Program-made: the position numbers and the translations under genes
Notes under the pieces: model-generated
What the model was told of the DNA's origin: nothing
Databases searched by the model: none
What the model saw: only the letters and a program-made list of their open reading frames with translations
Shown: one piece after another, positions 1-12,101 of the stretch
Layout: each line of letters opens with the position of its first letter
Numbering within the stretch: position 1 is the first letter of the stretch
Assembly (NCBI GenBank): GCA_003116995.1
Contig: BDSL01000059.1
Span: forward strand, 124,001 to 188,000
Reading direction: 5' to 3'
Origin: Yamagishiella unicocca
Lineage: Eukaryota; Chlorophyta; Chlorophyceae; Chlamydomonadales; Volvocaceae
DNA: 64,000 nt

Positions 1-127
1 TCTGGGTCGGGAATCACTGATTCCTGGCGTCGGCTCGCCCCACATATACCCTCGTTTGCAGCTACAGCTTTCCTGCACTGACCTTTCCCAAATGTTACGG
101 TGTCCTCGCCGCCACCGTACGCCGCAG

Positions 128-3100
128 CCGTGACCCGTCACCTGCCCGTGGAGCTGGTGCCCCGGCTGCTGCTGGACACATCCCGCCTGCTGCCAGGCGC
201 AGCGGTGCGGGGGGCGGCGGGGGCGGTGTACGTGGACCCCTGCGTCGTGTTCCTTAGGTGGGTCTTACGGACACCGCGTGGTTGCGGTTGCGGCTGGTAC
301 GGCAGCCGATGTGCCACCTAGTAATACATGAGGACGGTGGAGTTGAAGCGGCGAGCCCTGACCGGCAACCGCAACCACCACAGAGTGCACTTTTAAGGAC
401 CAACCCGCCCACCCCGTAAACACCGCCAGGTTCCGGCTGGTGTCGGTGTCAGGCCTGGGCCGGGCCGCTAAGGAGGCACGCGGCTCGACCTCTGGGAACC
501 AGCACAGCAACGGCACACCGGGCAGGAGCCGCGCCGGCGGGAGTGGTTCGGGGCACCAGGGAGGGCTGCCAGGGCACCTGCAGGACCTGGGGGCCAAGCT
601 GCAGGGGACCATGGACCGAACCATGGGTCATGTGGGGGCCTTTCTGAATAAGCTGAAAGAGCAGCATGCCAGGAACCGAGCGGGCGGCGGCGCAGGGCCG
701 CATCACCAGCAGCAGCAGCAGCAGCAGGCGAGGCAGCAGCCGGGGCAAGCAGCAGCTGCGCCGGCGGCGGAGGCAGCCGCAGCAGTGTCGCCGCCGCCGC
801 CGCCCGCCACGACGGCGGCGTCGACGGGGCAAAGGTCCATTGACTTTCAGGGCAGTGAAGGCGGCGGCAGTGGCAGCGGGGGGGTTAATTATGCGGCGGC
901 TGAGGCGGTCATGTCCTTGCTGGAGAGCAACGGCTTCGCGGTCGTGGACAACCGCCGATTGTCCAACTACTTCTGGTGCAAGGTGTGCTCTCCTCGTAGG
1001 GCTGATGTGGCTTGGACGCTGCCGGTTATCTTTGCGGGTGTCTGAGTAATATATTGCCGCCATTGGGAGTCCAAAATGCACATGCGCATAAAAGTGGTGG
1101 GATCGCCTGTGTCTGGAACCGGCGGGCTCTCATTGCGGCCCTGGAGGGAACTTTCCCTATACCTGGACCTGGACCTGGACCTGCGGTCCCCTCGACACCC
1201 GAGAAGCCGCGAACGTGGTTCCCCTCGGGCGGATACATGCCGTACAGGTGTCGTACGAGGGTCAGTTCCACACGAGCCGGCTGATGGCCGTGTCCAGCGG
1301 CGGCGCGGTGCGGTGGGACGAGACGTTCGTCGTCGCCGCGCTGCGGCCCGTGCGGACCGCGCCGCTGGAAATCGAGCTGTACGGCAGTAACGACAGCAAG
1401 TGCGTACGGCAGTGTACTGCATTGCGGTTTTCACGCAGCCCGTGCGGGAGTGTTAAGTGGAAGGGGTTCTTTTACGCGCTGTTGGGTGCCTTCCCTTGGG
1501 TACCTGCACGTAATTGCGCATGAAGGTGGTCCTCAGAGGCGTTGTTCCTCTCCGCTTCGCTCCCTAACGTCAGGCTAGGTACCCATGGACCACCTCCCTC
1601 GTCTCCCGCCCCATCCTGCGCCGCTGGCCGCAGGTCCCGCGGCAAGGTGGTCTGCCAGCTGTCCCTGCCACTGTGCGACGTGGTCGATCAGATGCTCCTA
1701 AACCACCGAGTGCGGGCCCTGGAGCAACAGCGCCTGCAGCAGCAACAGCAGCGGCGGCATGAAGAGGCTCAGCACCCCAATGCCCGCAGGCCCACCACCG
1801 GTCGGAGCTCCCAGTCGCCCTTCGCAGTCGCCGCAGCTTCCACTGCCGCGGCAGGCGACAATGCCGGCGGCGGTGATGGGCCCAGCACGTCGACGGCAGA
1901 GGCGGCGGCAGCGGCAGCGGCGCCGCCGCCTTCGTCGCGGTTGCCGCCGTACCATCCGGACACCTGGCTTCGCGGGCGGGTGGCGTTGACAGCGCGGATG
2001 GGCGGCCAGGGGGGCCAGGCGGCCGCGACCCAGGGGTCACCCACCGGCCCGGGCGGCGTGCGCGAGTGCAAGTTCCTGCTTGAGGTCGAGATGATCGACG
2101 CCGACCCACGGGCCGGCGCTAACGGAACCCAGGTGTTGCCCTGGGAATGCGGAGGGAGGCAGGGCGGTGCCATCAGCGGCGTCGGCGGCGGCGACGCCGT
2201 CAGTGTCGCCGCCACAGGCTCGGTAACGCCTGGCGGCTGCAGCGTCGCCGCGACGACGGCGGCGACGCGGCAGGGGTCAGGCGGCAGCGTCGCCGTCGCG
2301 GCGGTGGGCGCGTTGGCTGACAGCGGCGGCAGCAGCCGAGTGATCAGCCCCCCCTGGAGCCCTGGTGGCGGCGGCGGCAGCGGTGTGCTCAGCCCGACCA
2401 ATGGCAGCGGCGGGGGCGGGATACTGAGGTGCGCTTAGGGGTGCGCGAAATGGGGTCTGGGTGGGTGAGGACCAGGGGCCGGGGTCGTGGGAAGGGGCCG
2501 GGGTCGTGGGAAGGGCCGGGGTCGTGGGAAGGGCCGGGGGGGGGGCGGGGTCGGGGGGCCGGGGTCATGGTCTTGGGAAGCTACAGGGCCGGGGGGCCCG
2601 GGGTTGTGGGAAGCTACGGGGGCGGCGGTTGGGGGGCCGGATGGCATACAAACCGTTGACGCGGGAAGGACAGGACAGTTGGCGCATGGTGAGCGGACAC
2701 CTAGTTTGGGGGGGAGGGATATGTGAGGAAAGCCCTTGCTTGGGCGGAGGGGTTGGCTCAGGAGGTGATGCGGTAGAGGAGGTGATGCGGTAGAGGCGGG
2801 CGAGTGCATGTCGGGATGTCCACTGCCGCCGCTGCGGTAGGCCGCGGTGCCTCTTTGCCCCTCCTTGCCGTACCGCTCCCAGCCTCCTTACCTCCGGACC
2901 AGCTCCCTGCAAAACCCAACCCGAGCCCCAACCCCTCCCTGGACTCCAGCCTGGGCGTCCTCGTTGCCACGCACTCCGCAAGCGGAATGCGCGGGCACTC
3001 CTCGGCGCCGCCTCCGCCGCCTCCGCCGCCTCCGCCACCTCCGCCGGGCGAGGAGGACAGCTGGTTGCCCCCCTGGAGCCTGCCGCACATACGCGCCCAC

Positions 3101-6100
3101 CTGGAAGGGGCGGACGCCTCCGAACAGAGCCCGGACGAGGGGGAGGAAGACGACCGGCCGCTGCTCGCCGGCGGCGACAGTACGCCCTCCGCGCCCGGGG
3201 TTGGGAGCCTGGCGGCGCCCGCCGCCGCCGTGGCGGCGGCGGCTGCGCAGCCTCCGCCGGGGCTATGTACCGCGGGGGCGTTCGCAGGCAGCGCCTGCGC
3301 CACTTTGTCACTCGTGTGCCATGACCTCCAGCTTGAGCTGCCGCCGCCGCCGGAGGGCGTCAGTGCCGCCGGCGGCGGCGGCGGCGGGGGTCACCACCAG
3401 CTCGCGCAGCACGCAGCGGCCGTCGCCGCCATCATGCAGTCCGACTACTTCATCGCCATACGATGCGGCTCCGCCTGGGCGACCACCAGCAGTCTGAGGG
3501 TCCTGGGCGCCGGCGGCGGTGGAGGTGCCGCCGCCACTGCCGCCGACGGCGGCGGCTGGGCGCGGCTGGCGCCACACATGGGTTTGGTGGCGCCGCTGCT
3601 GAAGCCGTCGGCGGTGGTGAGCCTGGGGCTGTTCCGCCGGACCGACACCATGGCGGGCAAGAAGGTACGGAGGCGCGAACGACGGGGCTGTTGTTGCTAG
3701 CTTGCTACCCTCGGTTTGGCAGCTACCACGCATGCATCCTGTAGCACTTGGCTTGACGGGGTAGGGAGGCTGCGAGGGGAACCCATGTGTCGAAGACCGA
3801 TTGGTACAGATGGGTCAGGGAGGGAGGCAGAGGGAGGCAGGCAGGCAGGCAGGTGTGTAGGAGCACCTCATCAGCTCCATCTCGCCCCACCGCCCGGCCC
3901 CTGCTGCAGGTCCTCAACGTCCGCGCCATGATCGGCATGATGGCGGCGGAGCAGCTGGTGGGCAAGATGCGGCTGCGAGCTTCCAGCCTGGTGCCGGGGA
4001 GACCAGCCACGGTATCACTACCACTCAAAGGTGCGGCCGGGGCAGGGAGGGGAGGGGAGGGGAGGGGCATGAAAACCGTTGACACGACACGGACATGATA
4101 GTTGGCGCATGGTTGTCGGACACCGATTTTGTGGGCGCATGGGAGGGGAGGGGAGGGGAGGGCGCAGCGGCAGCGGCAAGGACATGGGCATGGGCATGGT
4201 TGGTTTCGGGGGTTAGGTCAGTCGGCCCGGTTGCCGCGCCGGTGGGCTGGTGGAAGAGGTACCTAGGTTACCTCTTATAACCCTCCACGCCCCCCTCCGT
4301 TTCCTATGTCGTGTGACCGGGTCTTCTCGCCACTTCCCCGTCCGCCGCCCCTTTGCAGCCGAGCGCTCCGGCCAGCGGCCCTGCGCCACCGTGGCGTGGT
4401 GCCGGCTGACGCTGCTGCTGTCATACGGACCCACGGGTCTGCCGGGGCTGCTGAAGGCGTACGCGGAGCCCCCAATCTACCCGCCGGTGGCCATGCTGCA
4501 GGCAGGTCGCGATGCTACTGGGGACAGCCTGCGGGCCCACTAGGGAGTCAGTGTGGCCAGATTAGGCTCCCTCGCCTGTGTCAGACGCCATGACGGCACG
4601 TTCCGAAGCATGCCTCGCCAGCTGGGTGCTGCTTGTGCTGCTGCTGGGCGCACAAGCCTGCGCGTGTTGGCTGCTGCTGGGGTCGTCGGCGGCGGCCGTG
4701 GCTACAGTACTCCGTTGTTTTGGTATCTCGTGGAAGCTGTGTCGATGCTGCCGCTGCGAGTTGTGTCATGTTCCGTCATTTGTGTTCGTTGTCACCGCCG
4801 CCTCCGCTGCTACTGCCACTCGTGTCGTCTGCTGCTGCTGCTGCGACCCTGCACGCCGCTGCTGCTGCTGCTGCGGTCCTCGCCGCCTCCGCTGCGCTCG
4901 CAGGAGGGCGCGGTGGCGGGCCGGGGGCTGAGCAACACGCTGCCGGTGCTCGACCCGTCTAAGGCAGTGGACTCGGAGACGCTGAAGCGGCGGGAGCGGC
5001 GGCTGATGATCAAGTGGGTGGCGTAGAAACGCATGTTGGTCACATGAGGCAAGGGGGTGGTGTCTGGTGCCTGCCGAAGGGCACCGCAGGGCTCACGGGC
5101 GGCGGGCGGCAGGCCGGAGGCGTGGTTTGGGTCAGGGCCTGATCGAATCGGTTGCCTAGCCTAGATGATCGTCGCACCAACGCCATACATCGCCGTTGTC
5201 CCTTTGTTCCCGGACCCGCAGCTCCGCCATAATCCTCCCTCCCCCACCCCCCCGCGAAGTTTTTCACGCGTACACGGGTTTCCCTCGCAATCCCCCGGAT
5301 GCCCCAACCTCGGTACCTCTTGACGGGTGCGGCCGTACAGGTGGGTTTCGGAGGCCAGCCCCGGCATTTCCATCAACACCTCGCGCAAGCTCGTGGAGGA
5401 CGGGAGGACGGAGTTCAACGCGGCCAGGACCACACAGAACTGGCGGCGCATTGGCCGGTGGGGCGTGGGGCCGGGCGGTGGGGCGGGGCCCGCCGCCGGG
5501 CGGGCTGAGGGGGGTTAATTGATGGCGGCGCCGACACTAGGGAGGAGGCCGGGAGAGGGCTGTGAGATGCCGTGATGCACTGACGCTCAAGCGCGCAGAA
5601 CCTGGGAATGGAAGGGAGCAAAGTACCGGCATTTCGACCAAACACACCAACGCTCGAATTCGGACCCCAAGCCCAAACCTAAACATCCCTCATGCGACAT
5701 GGCTCGCGAACCGCAGGGCGGTCTCCACCACGGAGCCACTCAAGCGCTTCTGGTCCCGCGTACAGAGCTGGAGCAGCACCCCGCTCACCCTGACCGTGGT
5801 GGCGGGCGAGCTGGCGCTGCTGCTGTGGCCCTCGCGAGTAATCGCGCTGCTGCTGCTGGCCCTGGCGGCGCGCCTGATGTGGTTGCGCTCGGAGATGATG
5901 CCGCCGTCGCCACCGCCGACGCCCCAACAACAACAACGACAACAGGACGAAGCGGCGGTGGTGACAGCGGCGGCTTCCGGCGGCAGCGCCGCTGGCGGCG
6001 CTGACGAGCACGCTCGGGGCACTGCAGGGCCTGGGGCATCTACCGGCGAGGCGGCTAACGGCTGCCCACCAGGCGCTGGCGGTGGCGCCGGCGCCGGCGG

Positions 6101-7527
6101 TTACGGAGCGGCTGCTGCTGCTTCAGGGCAAGGGGCGCAGAAGGGTCTGGGCCGCGGCGCGGCGGCGCTCTTCGGGGAGCCTAACGCGATGGTGGAGGAC
6201 ATCGGCTCGGAGCCCGAACGTAGGGACGCGAGAGAGGCGTGCGCGTAGATGTGTGCTGCAGCGTCGCCGTCGCCTTCCCTGTCTAGACCCCGCGGCTGTT
6301 CCCGTGCCTCCGACGAATTCACAACACACACTAGTGCGCCCCGCCTCCAAACCCTAAAACCCTAGTTCACCAACGAACCCCGGCATCCTGCGTGAGCCAC
6401 CAACAAACCCCGGTGTCGTGCGTGAGGCGCGATCCGCCTGCTGCACGGCGGCACCGGAACACTCCTTGTGCGCCTTACCTTGTCGTGCACCTGCGTCCTC
6501 CGCCTGCAGCCACAGCACCCGCCGCAGCCGTTGGAGCGAGACCCACGGACGGCGAGTCGGGTCCCGGCGACGCGCCGGGAGGCGGCGGCATCAACGGTGG
6601 CGGCGGAGGTGGCGGCGGCGGCGGCGGCGGCGCGGTGTCGTCCTCACTGGCCGCCCCCATGACGTCCAATGCCCAGGGACCGCCGTCGGCGCCAGTGGCA
6701 GTGCCTCAGCCGTCGCCATCCGCCGGTGCGTCGGCCGCCGGATGGCTCTTCGGCTCGTCGCCCCCGACGACCGCCAGCGGAAGTGGTGGCGGCGGGGACT
6801 GGGCGGCGCAGCAGCAGGCGCTGCTGCAGCGAGGCGGCGGTGGGGGCGGCGGTGGCGGCGGCGGCGGTAGCAACGGCGGCGGCGGCGGCGGTGGCGGGGT
6901 CCTAGGCGGCGGGGGGGCGGAGGTGCCGAAGGACCCGCTGGCGGCGATGCGCCAGCAGTACGACCACTTGGTGTACTTTGGGTTGCGGGTCCAGAACGTG
7001 CTGGACGACATTGCTGGCGGCATGGAGCGAGTGCAGGTGCGCGCACAGGGGGGGCTGCATACTGGAGGGAGGGAGGGAGGGAGGGAGGGAGGGATTGCGC
7101 GGCGGCTACACTCCCCCCATCCCCCTCCACCCATTTTCCAGACCGCGAGCCCTCACGGCTCTTGCTGTACATCCCCTCGTTGGCTCGGCTACCCTGTCAC
7201 CACGTGTTGCCTTGCTGCCCCGCGCTACTCACCCAGTATCCCGCCACCGCGTGTTGCCTTGCCCCCACGTGTTGCCTTGCCACCACGCGCTACTCGTGGT
7301 TCACCGCCCTGCAGGCCCTGCTGAGCTGGCAAGACCCGGTGGCCACCGCCAGCTTCGCGGTGGGCGTGGTGGTGTTGGCGGTGGCGCTGTGGACGGTCGG
7401 TATGCGTGTCGTACTGGGCGCCGTACTGCTGTACGACCTGCGGCCGCCGCGGTGGCGCGAGCCGTGGCTGCCGCCGCCCGCCAACGCCTTCACGCACCTG
7501 CCCACACGTGCGGACCTCATGATGTAG
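128..7527 (+). CDS. MCTP-like multiple C2 domain and transmembrane region protein (5' end outside window)
   Basis: Proposed exons: 128-257, 430-982, 1248-1399, 1634-2428, 2950-3664, 3910-4030, 4359-4501, 4904-5013, 5341-5457, 5717-6219, 6510-7036, 7315-7527; phases agree throughout. C2-like strands appear near 1248-1399 (VRWDETFVV, LEIELYGSND) and 2050-2100 (KFLLEVEMIDAD), and in exon 2950-3664 (YFIAIRCGSAW, then APLLKPSAVVSLGLF). The C-terminal third matches the plant PRT_C region of MCTPs: LLSYGPTGLPGLLKAYAEPP, a hydrophobic hairpin near 5780-5880, QYDHLVYFGLRVQNVLDD, ALLSWQDPVAT, a second hairpin and a terminal FTHLPTRADLMM. MCTPs are ER membrane proteins that bind anionic lipids through C2 domains and tether ER to plasma membrane. 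Long Gln, Ala and Gly runs interrupt the C2 regions, unlike land-plant members. The 2950 acceptor and the 6510 acceptor (6528 is an alternative) are the least certain; exon 7 appears to use a GC donor. Family assignment is strong, C2 count is inferred. Confidence 0.85.
2650..2712 (+). repeat. copy of a dispersed intronic repeat
   Basis: Lies in the MCTP intron after exon 1634-2428. It reads AAACCGTTGACGCG, a GGACAGGACAGTTGGCGCATGG core and GGACACC. Related copies lie at 4069-4131, 51088-51150 and, inverted, 50480-50525. Confidence 0.6.
4069..4131 (+). repeat. copy of a dispersed intronic repeat
   Basis: Lies about 40 bases after the donor of MCTP exon 3910-4030. It contains AAAACCGTTGACACGACA, then ATAGTTGGCGCATGGT and CGGACACCGATTT, nearly identical to the ATPase-intron copy at 51088-51150. 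Confidence 0.65.
6347..6367 (+). repeat. short interstitial telomere-like motif
   Basis: AAACCCTAAAACCCTAG contains about two units of CCCTAAAA, the complement of the TTTTAGGG telomere repeat of Chlamydomonas-type algae. It lies in the MCTP intron between 6219 and 6510. Similar two-unit copies lie near 42265 and 53888. Confidence 0.45.
7066..7094 (+). repeat. GGGA microsatellite
   Basis: GGGA repeats in the last MCTP intron. Confidence 0.7.
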
Positions 7528-10500
7528 CCGCAAGGTGGGCTGTTGGGGGGAGGACGTGAGACCGGGTGGTGTAGAAACGCGTGTTTGGCTCCCAAAGAAG
7601 AGAAAAACCGGGGACAGGGAGGGAGCCAGGGAGGCGCGCAGAGGAGCCCTAGCTGGTGCTGCTGCGTGCAGCGTGTCCTTGACACCGGCGGTGGGGCATG
7701 TTGTGGCGGGTGGCCGGTGAGTAGCCTGTGAGGTGAGGTGGGGGGGAATACGAGAGGATCCGGATTTGGGCGGGGGCAGCTGCTGCGAAGGATCATAGCT
7801 GCCGCTGGTGGTACGCCGCGAGGGCAATTAGCACTTACCCTCCTAGACATTGCATATTCCAGCCCTGTAGGGCCTAACCATTACCTGTATTTTCTCAAGC
7901 TGGTTGCCCTGACTGCCCTGACTGCAAGCTGGCGCCACACGTCACCGTAGGCAGCTGTCCGACTGTGCGGAATTCATCATTCGCACCAGGTAGAGGTGGG
8001 TGCCATGCGCTGTAAAAGTTTGTCAACGTGAATGGAACTGTACTAACACAGTCGTACCTGTAGACCAATACCCTCAGCTAGCACGAGGCCATCGCGAGTA
8101 ACGTACTGTATACTGTTGGGTGCCCTTGTTCCGAGGTTGGGAATGTAGTGTACTAGCTAGGTCACGTGGTACGACGGCAGGACGAGCGGCTCCGCCCTCG
8201 GCGCCGTGAGCCGATCCCGTGGGAGCGGGGGCTTGATGACCCCCTGGGCTGTGCTGGTCGTCCTGGATGCGCGGCAGGAGGCACGGCATAAGGTCGGGGC
8301 CGTGTATGGTGTATCGTGTGAGGACAGGACGGGTGTGGCGGCGAAGGGGGTTTACGTGTTGTTTGGTGCCTGGTACCTGTGAGCGGTCTTGTGGTTGCTT
8401 GACGCGCTGGGGATGGCGGGAGGGAGGGAGGGAGGGGTGGCTGCACGGACAGTTGCTGGGGGCGGGGGCCAAGTTGGCCCGGCCAACCTCCTGGTGTAGG
8501 CGCCGCAATCAACCTCCTCCCCCCTTCCTCCTTTATTTCTTCACCGCCACTGCGTCCTACGTATATTTGAGCGGTCGAACGCCGGTTCACCGCCACTACC
8601 CTGGTGGTACCGGCCAGCTACCCGCCGCGGGTATCAGCGCCAACGCAAAGACCCCTATCATAGCAAGCAGCCCGGCAGCACCCAATCGTGGATTTGACGG
8701 TGGGGCATGGACATACTCGGACGGAGGCTTCCGACGCCGCGTCCTCGCCAATGGGTCGTGTCGGTTGGGCCAGGACGCATGACCGCGCAGCCCTTGCCCG
8801 GCATGCAAACGATGCCTTCCCCGAGCCCACGCCATCCCGGAGTGCTGTGCCGCCTTCGCCTGGGAGCAAGAGTACCAACGGCAGGGCCCCCTAACGCACT
8901 AGGAGCACAGGCAGCCAGCCGGCAGCCAGCGGCGGCACCTGCCGATACTTGGGGCGAAAAATTGCACCTGTCGTCGGCCACCATTGTCGGCCACCCTGTC
9001 TCATCAAGTGTGATGCGCCGCCACCGCCGGGCTGTGCTGATGCCCTGGCAGCTTTCCTTGGCACTGCGGGCGCACGTGTCGTGCTCGCTATCTCCAACAT
9101 GAGGCACACGACGGCATGGAGCCCAGCCTGCTTCTTAAAACCATCAGTTCCAGCATGGACGGATTGCCATCCGACATACAGCGCGTACCCAAGTGCACAG
9201 TATCCTCCAGCAAAGGCAGGAAGAACGTCTGGAGCGTTCGCCCGAGCCACGGATGCATTAGGTACATGACACCAAACCACACCGCGACACACCCCGCCTA
9301 AAACGTCGAGACTCGTGAGCTGCACCTTGCCGAGCTTCCCTGCCTGACATACAGAACATCACAACTGGTGGGCAGCGCAAACATGCATGCAACCACCCTT
9401 CAACGCACGACTTCGAAGTCAATGATCAGCGCACTAACACATCCACGCGCGACCCTGCCATCCGGCCACCCGCACCAACACGTGTTGCGCCGATCTTGCA
9501 CGGCTGGCGGGCTGTCAATCTGGACTTGATGGCAACAGGGTAACGCATAAACTTATACCTGCCGTGGCCTCGTTGACCTGCAGCCTCCCCACTCCCACAA
9601 TCCGGGTCGTCTTCTCGCCACCCCTCAAAATCAGAAACCCTAACTAGCTCGCAACTATGAGCATCGATGCCCTCCTCGCACAAGAGGCATCGCTGCAACA
9701 TATACTCTTCACTACAACCACACTCAGTGTACGCTCTCCATGACCACCCTGCGACGAAATGCGCATTACTGCACCACAAGGCATCGACGACAAACCCGTA
9801 CAACGGCATTCCACATGTATGATCGACCCATACCGACACGCCGCCGCTGTACGACCCAACCGTTGACAGATGCGCCCACGTTGCGTCAAACAACGTAAGA
9901 CATGCACGACGCCACGATCGCCGTACTGATAGGACCCCCGCCGCAATCTATAGATGGCGGTGATGGTTTTGTCGTCCAGTATTTGTGATCCCAAGTCATC
10001 AGGATACAACGAGCAAAAACACGTCGCCACCCACCACCTCGAAAGACATCGTCACGTGTGGAACAGGTCACACAAACCTTTCTTGCGCTTCCTGGCCGGA
10101 CCTCTCAGACTGAGTCGGAGGAAGCGCTTTCTATGGTAATCCTCACGCCAGACCGACGCAAGGTGACTCGTCCATTCATAATAACATAGGAGCCGAAGTC
10201 GGCCGCTGCCCTGGCCTAGTGGCCAGCCGTAGCAGCAACATCCTACGCGCAGCCGCGACATCCCTTTTTGGCTCTGTACCGCAGCGTGTGGAAGCGTTAC
10301 GAGTCGATCCCTCCGTCCGCAAAAATCCTTCGCCCCTCCCTTTCTCAGGCGTGCCCTCAGGTAATATAAATGCATGTAAATCTAAGCTGCGTCCATGGTT
10401 GGCTGTCATGAAGATACTTGTTGGTTGAAAGGCATATGCACCGTTTTTCAGCCCGTGATGCCGTGCTCCTCTCACTAACGTGACACGGGCGACGACACAG

Positions 10501-10661
10501 GCGCCACCGGCGGCGTACGATAGTGGGTGCCGTACGCAAGAGAGCACCTCCACCCAAAACACACACCCACACGCAGCGCCCCTGCCGCCCCATGGACCAG
10601 AATGAGGCTCCCCCTCCCCCTGTGTTGCGCCCCGGCGGCTGCACTACTTCCCGCCCGGTCC
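7528..10661. other. 3' UTR of the MCTP gene, then DNA without a recognised gene
   Basis: The first ~480 bases should be the MCTP 3' UTR. The rest has no frame with family motifs or paired splice sites that I could support. A 156-codon open frame on the minus strand (9426-9893) is discussed under rejected items. No transposon ends, RNA gene or tandem array was seen. Confidence 0.5.
8011..8015 (+). terminator. candidate poly(A) signal TGTAA (MCTP gene)
   Basis: TGTAA, the usual volvocine poly(A) signal, lies 484 bases after the MCTP stop codon, a normal 3' UTR length for this group. It is a five-base motif, so the assignment rests on position. Confidence 0.4.
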
Positions 10662-12101
10662 CTAGAGCGGCATGACCTGCAACCCAACCGCACTAACGCT
10701 GGGCAGCATGCTTCTCTTCTCCACTGCTGAGTCGTCCACCATGATGCGGACGCCAAGTACCATGGCATCCGTCAGCGTGAGGTTGCCGATTGGCCGGAGC
10801 ACATCGGGCGAGATGGGGAACGTGTTAAACCCTGGGCAGTTCAGCTTGTCTCCGGGCGAACCTTCGTACATCGGAATGGGCGTCGCTCCGGGCCGGCCCT
10901 TAACGGAGAGCACAAAATCGATTGATTGGATCGCGGGCTTCAAGCTGCCCAGGTTGAGGATTTGCAACTGTCGGGGGAAGGCGCGGTGGTTGTGTTGGGG
11001 GTGAGGGCGCCGAGGCGTGGTTAAGTAAGGCTCCGAAACCAGGGGGCGGTGGAGCAAAGTTATGAAGCGCGAAACCTGCACTGGAGTCTCATGCAGTCGA
11101 GGCTCCCGCGCTGATGTGCACAGCGGGCGCCTGGGAGAACGTGAGCTTAGCAGCCCGTACAATGAAACCCAGCGGCCCACATCAATCAATCATCATTGGC
11201 AGAACTTAGTTTCACCGCGCGAAACCATTCTTACCTCCACTCCTACCACCCGGCTCGCCACAATGGTGGACTTCACCTCGAAGCGAACGTCCACATAGCG
11301 TGGTGCCTTCAGACAGTTGACAAAGCGGCACGCGGGCAATACTAAAGCTTTCGAATGGCGGTAGAGATGAGCGAAAGGCCACATCGATAGACCATCCTCG
11401 GTAAACCAGAGGCGCCGGACCAAATCATAAAACTGGCAATTGTAAAATATGAAACGCGCACAGGAGCCTGCGCTGACCCGGGAATCACCTTTCCTATACA
11501 GTTAAAAGTCATCCATATACGCTACGCCACAGAATACAATCACACGTTGCTGGCAGGACAGGTAGTCATCCAGATGTAAGTAGCTTGACTTACAAGCCAC
11601 GCATCGAGCGTTTGAAAGAGCTATCTTCCGCTAAAGGTGGTGATTGCGAGCTAAATCCATGCATCGGTGGGCACATATCAGGTGCGGTCGTTGCGATGCC
11701 GCAGTATCTGTGCCTAGACGAGCGGGGCCGCCGCGACAGACAGCGCAAAGCAGAACCAGAAGCGCATACTCTTATATCGGATGTATTCTCACAATGGGCC
11801 GGCGTGGCTTTCCACTCACCTTCTGGGTAGGGACCCAAGAGTATATCACCTCAGACTTGCAATACTTGCGCTTAAAGGTCTCCTTCCGAGGCGGGCCGAG
11901 GAGACGCCTACAAGCGCCAGGCAAGCTGCTGTTCCCTAAAGGATCTGAAAGGGAGCGCGACGCTAAGGCCCATATCACATCGTATGGCCGATTCGCGGGA
12001 GGCGGCGGGTTCGGTCGCTTAGTCCTTGCCGACACCCTGCTGGTGTGGATCAAGAGCGCTGTAAGGACCAGCAGCACAATGGGCCGCGCAAACCCGGTCA
12101 T
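10662..12101 (-). CDS. predicted secreted protein, function unknown
   Basis: The first exon starts at ATG 12101 and encodes a clear signal peptide (MTGFARPIVLLVLTALLI, then a probable cut after SRVSA) and a Pro-rich stretch. It can end at a strong donor at 11820 (AAG|GTGAGT). Two later exons are well supported: 11493-11235 (KGDSRVSAGSC, FYNCQFYDLVRRLWF, ending VVGVE before GTAAGA) and 10967-10662 (LQILNLGSLKPAIQSIDFV, CPGFNTFPISPDVLRPIG, stop). These two join in phase. An exon ending at 11590-11600 before GTAAGT would supply the phase 2 that exon 11493 needs, but its junction with exon 1 is not settled; exon 1 may instead end at a weaker internal GT. Cysteines and the signal peptide suggest an extracellular or wall protein. 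I do not recognise the family; it is not an obvious pherophorin. Confidence 0.55.

Noticed and set aside
9426..9893. 156-codon open frame on the minus strand, Cys/Trp-rich
   Set aside because: No ATG at a fitting position, no family motif, no clear splice partner; an upstream open stretch is in a different frame. Possibly a decayed gene, but not supportable.
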